Shown: piece after piece, positions 11,926 through 23,689 of the stretch
Numbering within the stretch: position 1 is the first letter of the stretch
How the letters are laid out: the number at the start of each line of letters is the position of its first letter
Source of the DNA: Nageia nagi
Lineage: Eukaryota; Pinophyta
Assembly (NCBI GenBank): GCA_050084985.1
Contig: JBITNC010000001.1
Location: forward strand, 98,828,001-98,892,000
DNA: 64,000 nt
Direction of reading: 5' to 3'
Made by a program: the position numbers and the translations under genes
Notes under the pieces: generated by a model
Database searches by the model: none
Seen by the model: the letters and a program-made list of their open reading frames with translations, nothing else
Told to the model about the DNA's origin: nothing

Positions 11926-12430
11926 TTGCATAGAGGTGTTTTTGGAGGATGAGTCGGACGACTCATATTTGGAGATTGGAGTAGACACCTTAGAACAGGA
12001 GACACCAGAGGCAAAAGGAACATTAGGGAGTATGATAGCTTCAATACATGGAATGAAGAAGTATCTCATGTTGTAGATTGTGGGACAAGTAGGAGGACAA
12101 GATGTGATGGTCTTGATCGATCCGGGAGTGTCTCACAACTTCCTTAATGCCGGCTTCGTTGAGAAAAGGAACCTGAAAACCAAGGGGTTTGAGGGATTCA
12201 GAGTCTCCAATGCCAATGGGAAACTCACGTTGGTGGACCACATTGTTGAGAGGTTTGGTGTGAGGCTGCAAAGTTGTACGGTGAGAGATGACTTCTACAT
12301 CTATCCACTGAAGGGACACCCTCACATCATCTTAGGAGTGCAATGGTTGTTTGATTTGGGTGATAACGACACCAACTATCATAAACTCACAATTAGTTTC
12401 AAAATAGATGGAAAGACTCGCACTTTGTAG
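11926..12430 (+). pseudogene. Element B retropepsin-like aspartic protease remnant
   Basis: Protease that would cleave the gag polyprotein. After an acidic linker, the frame from 12080 reads GGQDVMVLIDPGVSHNF, matching the retroviral-type active-site block VLIDSG.THNF with the Ser/Thr changed to Pro. Further on it gives a second conserved block, HIILGVQWLFDLGD, near residues 90-102. The frame ends at 12430 where reverse transcriptase would follow in an autonomous element; none is found. The altered D-P-G triad and an upstream stop suggest an inactive enzyme. The same domain with stronger decay is in element D. Confidence 0.75.
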
Positions 12431-12506
12431 GAGATCCGAGATATTGTCCATAGGTGGATAACAAGAGGTTGGAGGTGATTGAGTGGTGCCAACAGAAGGA
12501 GGAAGC

Positions 12507-13046
12507 AGATGATGAGACCACGTTGGGAGATGGAGAGTTCCAGTAGGATATGGGAGGCATTAAAGGGATTTGGTCCCCCATGTCGCAGCCCAGGGAGCCA
12601 CAAGGGGTTATGTTGGGGCCTAAGATGACCAACCATCCATGTTAGGCCTTGGAAAGAGGTTTCACCCTACGTTGGGCATTTGGGCAGTTTTCCGCCTGAT
12701 GTTGAGCAACAGGGGAGTTGGAAACCCCACGTGGGATACTTGGAGAGCTAGGAGTGCCACATCAGGCTATTGGGAGCCTATGCATCCTATGTTGAGCCTT
12801 TGGGAGGTTGAACTTACTATTTGGGGCATATGGGAGGATTGCCACCTCACATTGAGCCTTAGGAGAGATGGACACCTCACGACAGGCTTCTGGATGGATA
12901 GGCATGACATGTCAGACTTTTGGGGGCCTGGGCTCCCCACGTTGACTCTTGGGGGGATTGAGTTCATCGCATTGAGGTGCAATGACGATGGCTACACAAC
13001 GTTGACCATGAGGGAGGTTGCATTTCTTCCACAAGGTAGTCAGAGG
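12507..13046 (+). repeat. 30-bp tandem repeat array in element B
   Basis: About 16-18 units. From 12567 to 13046 the units keep an exact 30-bp register with no indel visible. The core per unit is like CCTACGTTGAGCCTTTGGGAG; the best units start at 12657, 12777, 12837 and 12987. Unit sequences differ by many substitutions, yet length is fixed. The array lies between the protease remnant and the 3' end of the interior. Confidence 0.85.
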
Positions 13047-13187
13047 CCAGGGGATGACATGTACCTAGAAAGGTCTAACTTCATGATGATGATTCAGTTG
13101 GCATGGGGAGATTGGGGAATCCCAAATGGAGTTTTGAGGAGTCATTGCTTTGTGGGAGGAGCAAAGACTCTACTTGTTTTCCACTAA
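12624..13187 (+). CDS. ORF of decapeptide repeats in element B (unknown function)
   Basis: Open without a stop for 187 codons; the first ATG is at 12639 (182 residues). Residues 7-136 are about thirteen 10-residue units of loose form (V/D)-x-H-x-T-L-S-L-W-E, for example PMHPMLSLWE and DGHLTTGFWM. Because 30 is divisible by 3, every frame is periodic, so the open frame may simply reflect a stop-free unit. No known domain was recognised. If translated it would be a Trp-rich repeat protein encoded after the protease. Whether it is a protein at all is unproven. Confidence 0.4.
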   Translation, partial: DDQPSMLGLGKRFHPTLGIWAVFRLMLSNRGVGNPTWDTWRARSATSGYWEPMHPMLSLWEVELTIWGIWEDCHLTLSLRRDGHLTTGFWMDRHDMSDFWGPGLPTLTLGGIEFIALRCNDDGYTTLTMREVAFLPQGSQRPGDDMYLERSNFMMMIQLAWGDWGIPNGVLRSHCFVGGAKTLLVFH

Positions 13188-13487
13188 CCATGATTTTCCC
13201 AAGGTTCTTGTAGGTACAATTCGACTTAGACTCGCATGCATTCTCATGGTTATGGAAGACATTTATTGAGCAACTATTGAGGAGTGACAGTTACAACAAA
13301 CCATAGTGTTTGCAACCCACATTGACTCATGGGCATGAAGCCTCAGCTATATACTCCTCACCATCACTTTGGATGATGCATATTGAAGTTGCATTCCATT
13401 ACCATGCGTTTCAGCTATTAGTACCAAACGATTCTTGGAAAACAATATGCTACGGTCTTCTACCATTGCTTGAGGGCAAGCAATTCG
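13188..13487. other. Element B 3' untranslated interior
   Basis: 300 bp between the repeat ORF and the polypurine tract with no recognised coding content. Confidence 0.5.
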
Positions 13488-13500
13488 AGAGGGGAGGCTT
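13488..13500 (+). other. Element B polypurine tract
   Basis: AGAGGGGAGGCTT directly before the right LTR, the primer for plus-strand synthesis. The preceding CAAGCAATTC is also present before the right LTR of element D, tying the two families together. Confidence 0.85.
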
Positions 13501-14790
13501 TGTGACGTCCCCCTGGTCCACAAGTCATTAGTTGTGGGGTCCGAAAGGATCTACTTGTAATATACTTTCCTTATGTATTGCTCTTTATGATTGTAACTTA
13601 GGATAGGAGACATAATGGGTCAATGGACTCCATTGTGAGCCCCAAGTGGGACATGTCCATCCTAAGGTTAGATTAGGAGTATTTGTCATGCTTGGAGATC
13701 CCAATATTGATTATGGGAATCCCAAGGTCTATTTGTGTATTGAGGTACTAAATGACCACTTGCATGCTTGCACCATGCTTGGGAAGGCTCTCATACCCCC
13801 ACATTGGCCCAACTTGACTCCTAGACCCTACGTCTTCCCGCTTCACCCACATGGGCATGCGTGGCACTCCTTAGCTCACTTGTTGGCACTTAATGCACCC
13901 CTGGCCCCTGCGTTGGCATGTCTGACCATTAGACATCCATGTTGGGTATTTCGGCCCCCCAAGAGGTCAATGTTGGATAAGCTGAGCTAGGTGATGACTT
14001 CTAGGTGAGAACGTGACAGAGCTAATGTATAAATAGACACTAGAGCCTTATTACTACATATGCTTGATTGTTATTCTCTTATATCATCCACATGACTTCA
14101 AGACTTAGCGGTGCTAAGAAACATTCCCAGATGCAACGTCTAGAGGGCATTTAGGCTGAGGGATCCTGTCTGTCTACGGTATTGGTGCAACGCCTTACCC
14201 ATTCGGTGGCATTCTGAGGTACGGCTTCTACCATTCAGTTGGTTATCCAGGATTAGAGAAGGGCTCCTTTAGTGGAGAGGATTCGGGTTCTTATTGAACA
14301 TTATTGTCCCATGGTTCCGTTATTGTACCAATAATCGAGAATATACATTGTTATGCCCTAGTTGGCTCCAAAGAGGCCAACGATTGCCTCCTAGAGCTTG
14401 GTATTGTATTGCACTACTTCATATCATTTATATACTCCTGAGGGCAATTGGATCTCATGCTTGTATTGCATTGACTCATCTTGTGCATGCATTGGATCAT
14501 TGTGGTTGTTTATGCTTGAACTTATCATGCATTGGCATTATGATGTATTGTTGATTGAATATTGCATGCTATAGCCATACGTTGGCATCTTGGTGTTTTG
14601 TATGTGTAATATCAATGCCCTAGCTTAGACGTTGGCATAATTCCATTATTGTGGTTCGTATTGAATGTTCTAACTCTTAAGTTGGCATTTGAGGTTTTTA
14701 TGTTTGAGTTTTGATGCCCTAGACCTGACGTTAGGGTTTGATGGTCTGGAATTGCTGGTTTGTGGTTGAATTTCATTTTGGATCATCACA
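13501..14790 (+). repeat. Element B right LTR
   Basis: 1,290 bp, starting TGTGACGTCCCCC and ending GGATCATCACA. TATAAATA lies at 14028-14035. It is followed by AGGGA, the right copy of the target duplication. Confidence 0.92.
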
Positions 14791-17189
14791 AGGGATTTAC
14801 TTAAGGAGAGTTGGTTCATGAATGGATTGATATAAAAATAGAAGGCAAAAATGTAATTGGTACACTGACTTCTTATGAAGAAGCCTTAACAGAGCCTTGG
14901 ATATAGAAAGTACAGTCATACAAATAAAAATACACACACAAGGGTATTAGTCACTTCGATCAACTTCACCATAAATGTTTTGATTGCATCCTTAAGAAAA
15001 GGTATAACATGGATGTCAATGAATGGAAAAAGCCACAAGGAAGGAATGCATGAAGAATTCACAACTTTCAACTGCCCAGCTACTAAAATTTATGGAGTTG
15101 GTAAAGTGACGTTTCATGGAATTAATTAGTGCTTAAATTTCAAAATAAAGGACCATTAAGCTCTCTTGACAAGAGCTCTAATAAGGCTAGAGATTGTACA
15201 AACAGAGGATATCTTAGTAGACCGACTCAACAATTGTGGCACTCCAAAAGATTGAATCATCTATTTGCAATTGTCTAAAAGATTGAATCGTCTATGCTAC
15301 CTAGTCACAAATAGAAAATGCAGAAGCCACATGGTTTTGACAAAGGGAGAAGCAAGCAAAGAGGTTGTGTCCTGTCATCACAATAGAAAACTGAGGGATA
15401 AGAAAAGCATACGAGGACAACAAGAAATGCTTGATAGGTGTAAATTGAAGAACATTCCTACAAGAAGTTCTGTTGTAAATGCAATCAAGATCTGATGAGA
15501 ATTTGGCACAAAAACCTGATGTTTTCAGAGTAGGTATTGTGAGATCATGTTCTTGTAAAATCAACAATTTGTCAAATTCTATATAAATCTGCATATTGTG
15601 TTCGGCCAATAGCCATTGCATGATGAAAAGAAGGATAAGGAAAAGGATCAAATTGTTAGCCTAAATGCATTTTTGATTAAATTGAACCATAGATAGTATG
15701 GGTTTTATATGTATGATATTAACACTTCTAATCAAAGAAGGGTCTTGGGCAAATATATTGCTTAAGACTTTCAACAAAATCTGAATGACGACATTGTGGC
15801 CACTGTGTATAGCTAACAAATTCGTAGTTGAGCAGTTTGAAAATGTTCAACAAAATTTGAATGTTATCATTGTGGTCACCATGGATGGCTTAGGAATTTG
15901 GACTTGAGCAGTTTGAAAATGTTGTAGCCCAAAGAGTTGATATTGAGTATGGATTTTTATAGTAGTGTTTATTGTCATTCTACAGCTTGAGCTAGCATAT
16001 CTACATTCAGTTCATGACTGATAGAGGAAAACCAAGGTTAATTAAATTGGAGACATGCCTGTTAAATTTGAATCGGAAGATGAAATCTTATACCAAAGGA
16101 ATAATTTTACTTCACCTTGCATATTGGGATGATGATAGGAGGGCAGCCTATGGGTATTGACATTGGCAAATAGAAGACTGATTTTTTATTTTTTTTACTT
16201 TTTGTATTGAAATAGAAGAACAGGATGTTGATCAAAGTAAGAAAGAAGTTATATAGATATTTTTCTTTTGATACTTGCAGTTTCAAGCAAAACCAATATA
16301 GAAAATCCATATCAAAGTTCTAGCAAAATGTTAAGAAAGAAGCGAAAAGGTCTAGTATGTACAAATGCTAACATCAGAACATGTATAAAGATGAGCATCC
16401 ATTGACATTCATCACCATGAAGATATCCCTGATTCCAAGCACTTTGTCTTTTCAACTAGCCTCCAACATGTTGACTTTAAATAAGCAAAACAGTATTAAT
16501 CACGAGTAGAGATCTTAAAGAAAGAAATATAGCTCAATAAAGAGCTTGACATTGACGGCAAAGGAAGAACAATTTTAATCTCAGTTCCTAAGAGTCGGAT
16601 GTTGCTGTTGATTAAAAAATAGAAAAAAGAACTGAATTAAAGTAATTTATTGGTTTGGTATCAATTTTTTATTAATATTATAATAATTAATTGATGTTCC
16701 ATGCATATTTAGTACATAAAAATGTAAATGTAAATATTCATTTAATGTCCTTTTAAACCTATTGGTTTGTAGGACCTTTAACAGTTTTTAAATATCAGCA
16801 TATTAGAGGTGGGAGTTGAACACCCAATTGTCCTCCCAACTCCCCTAACATGTACACATGTTACATACTCTCTTTGCCCTTGTGTCATTTCATATGTTCG
16901 TACCATTTTTTTTTTTCATATAAGTTGAATGGGTGTTATTCTTCTCGATTTGAATATTATTATTAATGTGTTTTGAAAAGAAAAAAACATATTATGTATT
17001 CAAGATTAGTATGTTGCAATCAAATAGTAAAGAAAACTATTTAAATTATTGTTCAACATAAATTCTTGATGGCATATATTTAGAATACTTTTGTTTTTTC
17101 TAAGCAAAATTGAAACTACTAGTGAATGTTTTTAAATATTTGAGTATGTTCATAGTTCCTTTGTATTTACTATGTGTGTTTTTGTTCAG
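14791..17189. other. No gene recognised; possible intron or intergenic DNA
   Basis: No conserved domain or terminal repeat was seen apart from the 76-bp tandem duplication at 15771-15922. If the exon at 17190 is real, this stretch is intron sequence, and its 3' end (a T-rich tract, then TTGTTCAG) is a plausible splice acceptor. Confidence 0.4.
15771..15922 (+). repeat. 76-bp tandem duplication, two copies
   Basis: Copies at 15771-15846 and 15847-15922 both start TCAACAAAAT and end GCAGTTTGAAAATGT. The second copy can be read as FECYHCGHHGW, like the first half of a CCHC zinc knuckle, so this may be a fragment of an old gag; that reading is weak. Confidence 0.6.
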
Positions 17190-17288
17190 ATCAAGTTTAT
17201 TGTTGATGGGATTTGGCAACTTGACTTTCGACGACAAGTTGTGACAAGGGACATGTTCCAAAATAATATTCTTAAGGTTGAGAGTTGA
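17190..17288 (+). CDS. Exon-like block: C-terminal CBM48/AMPK-beta-type glycogen-binding domain
   Basis: A 33-codon frame following a good splice acceptor (TTTTTGTTCAG at 17179-17189) and ending in TGA. It starts IKFIVDG-x-W and ends NNILKVES. That spacing (K/R-F-x-VDG-x-W, then D..R..V, then NN-[IL]-L-x-V) is the second half of the AMPK1_CBM family, as in plant PTST2/PTST3 (FLO6-like) starch proteins and AMPK beta. In several of those proteins this block is the extreme C-terminus, matching the stop here. The first half of the domain would be on an upstream exon and was not found in the window. It could be the last exon of a host gene with a very long intron, or a captured or decayed gene fragment. 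D-x-R replaces the usual D-P-x-R, with Phe for Pro. Confidence 0.5.
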   Translation: MKFIVDGIWQLDFRRQVVTRDMFQNNILKVES

Positions 17289-19329
17289 TATACATGACTG
17301 TTTCCTTTTAGCATTTTATTTCTTTAATTTTCTCTTTTGCTTTCTCTTGTATATTATGTAATTTAAAATAGCTCTTCCCTAGTATTGAAGTTTCTCTAAG
17401 ATTACAACTTTGTAAATATATAACATTATATTATATTCATTCAAAATCTTATGCGTAACATAATATTGTTTTTTTGCTTTCAAGTACAAATGAATTATCA
17501 TTATATGTTTATAGAATAATTAAATATTGTTTTTTGTGATTTTGTTTGTCTAGTGGAAATATATAATGAATGAAAGAGTGTTTAGAATTACTTCTTGTTG
17601 ATATCTTGTCTCTTAATTATCATATATACATTTTTTAGTTATTTGGAATCATACAATTGCCTTTTATGTTGTATTGATTTTTTGTTTTATTTGTCAAACT
17701 TTACAAGGATAAAGAACAATCTATCTTGTATAATCATAAAACACAAAATGATAAAGAAATCAACAATTATTATATAACAAACAACTTACAAGAGGAAAAT
17801 TATTTACGACTGTGATAGACTTGCTAAAAATTGGTGTCTTTAAAAATTTGGGGTACATGTTTTAGAATTTTGAGATACATGTTATAAAAACATTACAAGA
17901 TACAATACAACATAAAGTAAATTGTACAAAAAGTTGGACTACACAATATTTAATCCTAAACACTTCCCTATAATATGGGTTAGGGGTTGAGAAGGATAAT
18001 ATTGCATCAACACATTCCACCAATTGCAACCTGCATTTTAAAGCTCCTCTTGAAGAGTAATTGGATAATACTTTGGTTAAGGTCAAGTATGAAAATACTC
18101 TGAAGTTGATTTGTTTATGTAGGAAAAAAATTCTTTCTACAATTAAAAGAACAAAAAAGCATCTTCCTCAAACATTACCATGAGAGCTAGAGGCCACTTT
18201 TTTTAAATAGTCATCCTATTGGTGCCTCAAAGGCTAAGTTTGTTTCATACATTCAAATAAGAATAAATATCTCAAACAATCCTCTAAACTTCACAATTTA
18301 ACGATGAAAAGTTCTAAATCTAAGCAACATAATAATGCTCTTAAAGCATCAACAATAAATTCATAATAATATATTTTCTATGATCATTTACGTTTCAATG
18401 GTACCATTGTGCCTTTACTCATCAACATGCATAGGGGATCCTTAGAATAATACTCAAAAGCATCTTATTATGATAAATAAAATGTAGTGCTTCTTTATAA
18501 ACAAAGTAGAGGAACAAGTCATCTCAACCAATTAAAGTAAGAAACTCCATTAATGAGGGCATGTGTTAAGGGGATGGTTCATACATGGGTTATCTCCTTT
18601 TGATCTATTTGAAACAATTGTCTCAATATGCATAAAATAAGTTCCATATAAAAAGTCGAACCAATACCAAAAGCTAAGTCCACACCATGATTACGCATAA
18701 AACCATTTAACCAAACATGTTCATCTCAAACTTCTTATGTCCAAAGGGCTTTAAATAGTTGATCATCATTAACAACCAATGAAGATATTAATTATATAAT
18801 GTTTAAAGGAAGCAATGCAAAAACCTTCATTAATATAATAACACAGGAATTATCACCACCCAAGAATGGCTCAAATATTATTACAATGAGATCCTCTTTT
18901 TTATGTAAGGGGAATCATCATCCATGTTAGAAGAAACAACACAAACATCTTCTTTGAAGTCTAAAAGGACTATCATTAACATTAATAAGTTAGAGAATGA
19001 TGTTGAATTTATTTAAATCCAAATTCAAATTAGAACTCTTTTAAAGGGTATCACTAACTCATGTGAAGATAAAATTTTATTAGTATGGAAACAATGATAC
19101 TTGTAAAAATTGGCTTGTGGAAAGTTTTGGCATAACCAAAATTTTCTTCTAATAGTGCACTTCATCATCAAGAATATAAGTTAGTTTGTTTAGAAAATTC
19201 ATGCAAATGCTTTTTTAAACATCAAGTCAATGTGGAAGCTTTTAAAAAATGAATGTTTTGTAGATTAGCCATCTAAGAACTAGAGCATACTTTTTTGGTT
19301 CAAGATGGATTTACTTGTATTATATCAAT
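17289..19329. other. No gene recognised
   Basis: Very AT-rich. The first ~200 bp could be a 3' untranslated region if the preceding exon is real. Short frames on either strand show no family motif. Confidence 0.4.
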
Positions 19330-19668
19330 TGTAGGATTAGTCATATTTAGTTTATTTAAGTATATTTTAGTTTTATTCAATTACTTTTATTTTGTTGTAT
19401 GGTTCACATGATTTCATATTTTTTTATGAAGCATTAGTGAAGATTCAAATAGTTGTTTTTAATTTATGATTATTGTAACAATTTGAAACTATTAAAATTT
19501 CAGTTTGTATTATCTTTGAATCAAATGTTGTTATTGAAGTAATAATTTATTGTTAATTGTACTTCATCTTTATTAGCTTTGTTGTTGTAAACTAAGTAGA
19601 GAAATATCTTGCACATAATGATTAAATCTGAAGAAGCAAAAAAGCCTATTGTATATCTAAGTCTTACA
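19330..19668 (+). repeat. Copia-type LTR (putative, 339 bp)
   Basis: It starts TGTAGGATTAGTC, like the TGTTAGGA start common in plant Copia LTRs. It ends GTCTTACA and is followed by ACTTGGTATCATAG, a degenerate tRNA-Met primer-binding site at 19672. Size is normal for Copia. No right LTR was found. Confidence 0.55.
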
Positions 19669-20094
19669 ACTTGGTATCATAGTGGAAGAATTAAAATAGA
19701 TTGTCAATATCGAATTTAGAGTGTAAAATAGCAATATGTCTTGGTGTTAGTGTTAAGAAGATTACAATGTTTAACATTGAAAGTGGAATCCAATCATCGA
19801 TTTTCAATAGAAAGAAAGAAATTTTATTAACGTCCACGGGAGACCAAGAGCAGTCTATCGGATTGTAGGGGGAGTACAACTGTATGTCATTGCTGGGAGT
19901 GGAACATGGGACACATGACATAGCAAGGAACCCAATGACCAACTTCGCCAACACTCTTTGACAAAGAGAATTGTATTAATATTAGGTATCAAAACGAGAA
20001 TAATTTTGAGTTTGCAAGGATTATCACACTAATGGAACAATGATATCCTCATTCACAAGCATTTAAGTTGGTGGCTAATAAGAAAAATAATTTT
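19669..20094. other. Leader and start of the Copia remnant
   Basis: Lies between the primer-binding site and recognisable gag. Probably the 5' leader and decayed N-terminus of gag; no motif can be followed. Confidence 0.4.
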
Positions 20095-20600
20095 TGAAAT
20101 AAATTTGTAAAAGCTAATTTCCATATTCAAATGGTTGTGGGTACAAGAATCTTTCCAATGCTAGCAAATTATACATACAACAAGGAAGCATGCAACACTT
20201 GGAGGGGTTGCATATAAAGGTGGAAACAAACTTACAATTATGAATATGCAAGCATTAAGATAAGAGTTTGAGATGTTACAAATGAAGGAACAAGAGATGA
20301 TTGAAGAGTACATGATTTGGACATAGGGTATTGTTAATCAATTAGAATGCTTATTAAAAATTTAGAAGAAGTAAAATTATAGATAAAGTTTTGAAGAGTT
20401 TGATATCATTTCACAATAATACTTTATAGAAATTCTATAAGATAAGTCTTTTAACATCTTTTTAGATCCATTGCTTTGTAGGATCTATCAAAGTTTGTCC
20501 ATTTATAAATATATATCAAATATGTATTTGAATGATTGTTTATACTAGAATTAGGATCTATAATAAAACTACCAAGCTTATTATGTTTATCACTATGTGT
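20095..20600 (+). pseudogene. Copia gag remnant
   Basis: Nucleocapsid precursor of a Ty1/copia element (UBN2/Retrotran_gag_2 type). Fragments in shifting frames match the family in order: FPMLANYTYNKEACNTW near 20150-20200, like the FPRI..A.TAKEAWDTL block; then FEMLQMKEQEMIEEY near 20270-20315; then GIVNQLE near 20325; then KVLKSL near 20385. Several frameshifts and stops are present and nothing after gag is recognisable. Together with the upstream LTR and primer site it is a 5' fragment of one element. Confidence 0.72.
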
Positions 20601-21115
20601 GTGTATAGCTTAAAACTTTACTCATACTATTAACTAAAAACCCTTAAATAATAATAAACAAGGAGCCACTTATTAAGAATTCTCTAACATGTGAGCTTTG
20701 AAACCAATTCACTTAGTTCCTAAGTTCAACTCGCTATCCATCCTTGTTTGCCCATTATTATTATCCAAGGGGCATTAATGAGTAGGTCATGTAGTATTAA
20801 GGTTCAAGTCTTTTAGTCTATTAAGATGACTTAGCTGCATACATCATTACACTAGTCGTAAATGACTAGTCTCACTATGACTTTATCTTGGATTCTACTT
20901 TTGTTGCCTAATCCCTTGTTGGGGCAATTCCCTTGATTGATAGTATCAATGTTTACATGTATTTGGATTGAAACCTATCTCATCTCACCAAAAACATTCT
21001 TCATTGCTTACATCATTCCTTATTTTTTAATATCATAGTATAAGCATAACATCTTGATAGGGAACCTTGATGATGAATGGAAGTTTGAAGGCATTGAGGT
21101 AAGAATGATGTACAA
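20601..21115. other. No gene recognised
   Basis: Spacer between the Copia fragment and the left LTR of element F; no motif seen. Confidence 0.4.
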
Positions 21116-23615
21116 TGATATACTGTGCTTGTTAAGGATATGCGGTTTAAGCTTTGATAGTAAGTCATCATTGGCTTGTGGGATATAGATCTTAGGTATG
21201 ATCCCACTTGAAACAAGTAAATGGTAATTTTTTGGTACATTTCTTTTCATATTTGATTAGGTTTAGGGCATAGAAGAATTAAGTGTTGTGAGTTGTAATT
21301 AATAAATAGTTAGCCATTTATTGAAGTATTTTATTTTAATTTTAATTAATATTATTAATTGAGTACAATCAATTTTTAATATTAATAGGATGCATAACAT
21401 TTTAGTTGTCATATACACCAAACCATCCTTTTAAGTAAAAAAACTAATGCTATCACAAAACCTTTTGAGGATTATCCACTCTAAAGTCAACCTATTTTTA
21501 GTCCTTTCCATCTATAACCTCCAATAGATTATAAATGATTCCATCATTATGCAATGATCTTATATGTGGAAGGGTATTATCTTTAACATTGTTGAAAAAT
21601 TTATATCGTTAAGAGTATATTGATCATCCTTATCATCTCTAGGTAGAATTATTCACCAACCATAATTGGTAATGATAATATATTAATGATAAAATTAATG
21701 TCTGTAATAGAATATTGATCATCTCTAACTGCAAGTATCTAGTATCAATATCTGGTGGTGATAGTATACTAATGATGGATTCAATAACACTAATATCATA
21801 TTGATTGTCTTAATCATCTCTGGCTAAAATTGTCCACTATATATAACTTTTTTTTTGGCAAGGTAAATTAAAATGGATTTTTATACATGGACCTAAAACT
21901 TATATGTACAATTAAAATTTATGAAGTTTACCTATGGTTGAGGAAATTGTAGCCATACTAGATAAAACCATAGCCATGAGATTATACAAAAATACTGATC
22001 CAAGAGATTCTTTTATATCTATTCTTCTAAAATTTTATCTCTTATTGTTGCCTTTACCACCTTAGTGGTTGTAATCGTAGTCATAGTCAAATATATAGCT
22101 ATAACATGAGCCAAAGTCATAGCTATCGCATTAGTATGTGGCTCCTCCATCCATGTTTTCCTTCTAGTCTCACTTAGAGCTATCTCCACCATTTATTTTT
22201 GTCTAGGCATTTTCCTTGGGCCTCAATTGGAGAAGAGTTGATCATAGCCTATACAACTCTTATAGGGGATTTTTGATTGGTGGATGTAATAGGAATTATG
22301 CTCATTGTATTTTCTAATAAGCTCCAATAAGAAGAGATCCCTAAATCCTCTATTTCTTTTTCTTTGTCTTTGATAGGGATTGCAAATGGGTTACTTGTAT
22401 TCCTCAATATACCAACCTCTACATTTTTTTTGTTCCACTTAATTTTTCTTACCTAGTTTATTTGAGTATAAAAGGCATACAATCTTTTTCCACTATTACA
22501 TGCAATCTTTTTCTTCTTCTAATCCTAGATCTGATAGGAAGGAGTAAGATATAATCAATTTCCTAAAAATTGGCTTATTCATTTCAAAATAGTCTCATTC
22601 TAAATCACTTTCCTTAAATTTTAGGTTAGTTGTAGCATTGGAAGGGTTAGGCAACAAGTCTTTTACCTCAATGAATACAATTTCTCAAACTAGTTTTTGA
22701 AGGGACATTGTAGTTGCTATAGGGAACCAAATGAAATAAATCTCGATAGCTTAACTAAGATTCCCCCCTTCTTTTACTATAGCCATATCTGATAATGATT
22801 ATGGAATCTCTACTTCCTTCTTCATAGTCATAGTCATAGGAGGGGCATCGAGTAATACTTCTATTGATGGAGAGGCAAGTAAAATATACATCACTTCTTC
22901 TTCCTCTAAATTTAAAATGATAATTGTTCTCTTAACCATATCCAATTTTTTTAGGGGAGAAGACATCATTCTCTAACCTTTCCAAGGATAAATCTAACAA
23001 GGGTGATATATAACAAGTGTAAAGAACCATCAGAGCATCTGTATTTTCTTTTATCACACCCTTAACAAGGCATGGATCAATGGTTGAAGTGCCTTATTAG
23101 ATTTGTAAGAAGATGATTTTTAATAACCTCTAATGCATGAGTAGCTTATTTTAGGCCCTTGTAATGGATAGGTCAAGGGAATTGAACATAAAGAAGGGAA
23201 AATTTACTTGTGTGTTATGGAAAACATATGATAGCAAGAAGAAATGATAATCATAGATAAGAGAAAAATATTCCCTTTGAGGTAAATAGTTGTGTAATTA
23301 TTGAGGACAATCAATCTTAAGGAGAGGGAATGGAGTTGCGATGGTTGATTGGTATGTTATTTTCAATTCTTTTGCTTAAATAGAGGAATTGATTGATTTA
23401 TACTAGACAAGTTCTTATCTCACTCAAATACTAGATTCTTAAAGTTACCATGCTTATAGCTACAATAATAAACTTAATGTTAGTAATGAACTATAACTTG
23501 GCTTCAATTATTGTTTCCTCATTCAACTTTCTACAATATATGAAGGTATTTTAACATCGAACCCCTAGAGTCTTTCCAAAAATCCTTTGAATTCTCTTAA
23601 ACATAGAATATACCA
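21116..23615 (+). repeat. Element F left LTR
   Basis: About 2.5 kb, collinear with 26443-27110 plus 33305-35226. It carries the uninterrupted counterpart of element C's insertion site near 21,750 (GATAGTATACTAATGATGG). Its left end is uncertain; similarity to the right copy fades near 21,110. Confidence 0.72.
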
Positions 23616-23689
23616 TTCTACACATACAAGGGGTTGTTCCAAGTTATTTTGTTGGAAAAGCTAGGATAAGACTAAAGAAGATGGATTTT

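Larger units (their letters stand above)
9200..14790 (+). mobile_element. Element B: gag-protease-only LTR retrotransposon
   Basis: Structurally complete LTR element. Left LTR is 9200-10488 and right LTR 13501-14790, both with TG..CA ends. A tRNA-Met primer-binding site follows the left LTR, and a polypurine tract (AGAGGGGAGG) precedes the right LTR. The flanks ATGGA and AGGGA are a 5-bp duplication with one mismatch. The interior is only 3.0 kb and holds gag and protease remnants plus a 30-bp repeat array. No reverse transcriptase, RNase H or integrase motif was seen, so movement would have needed enzymes from another element. The gag belongs to the Ty3/gypsy type. It shares its polypurine block and gag/protease with element D. 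Confidence 0.88.
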
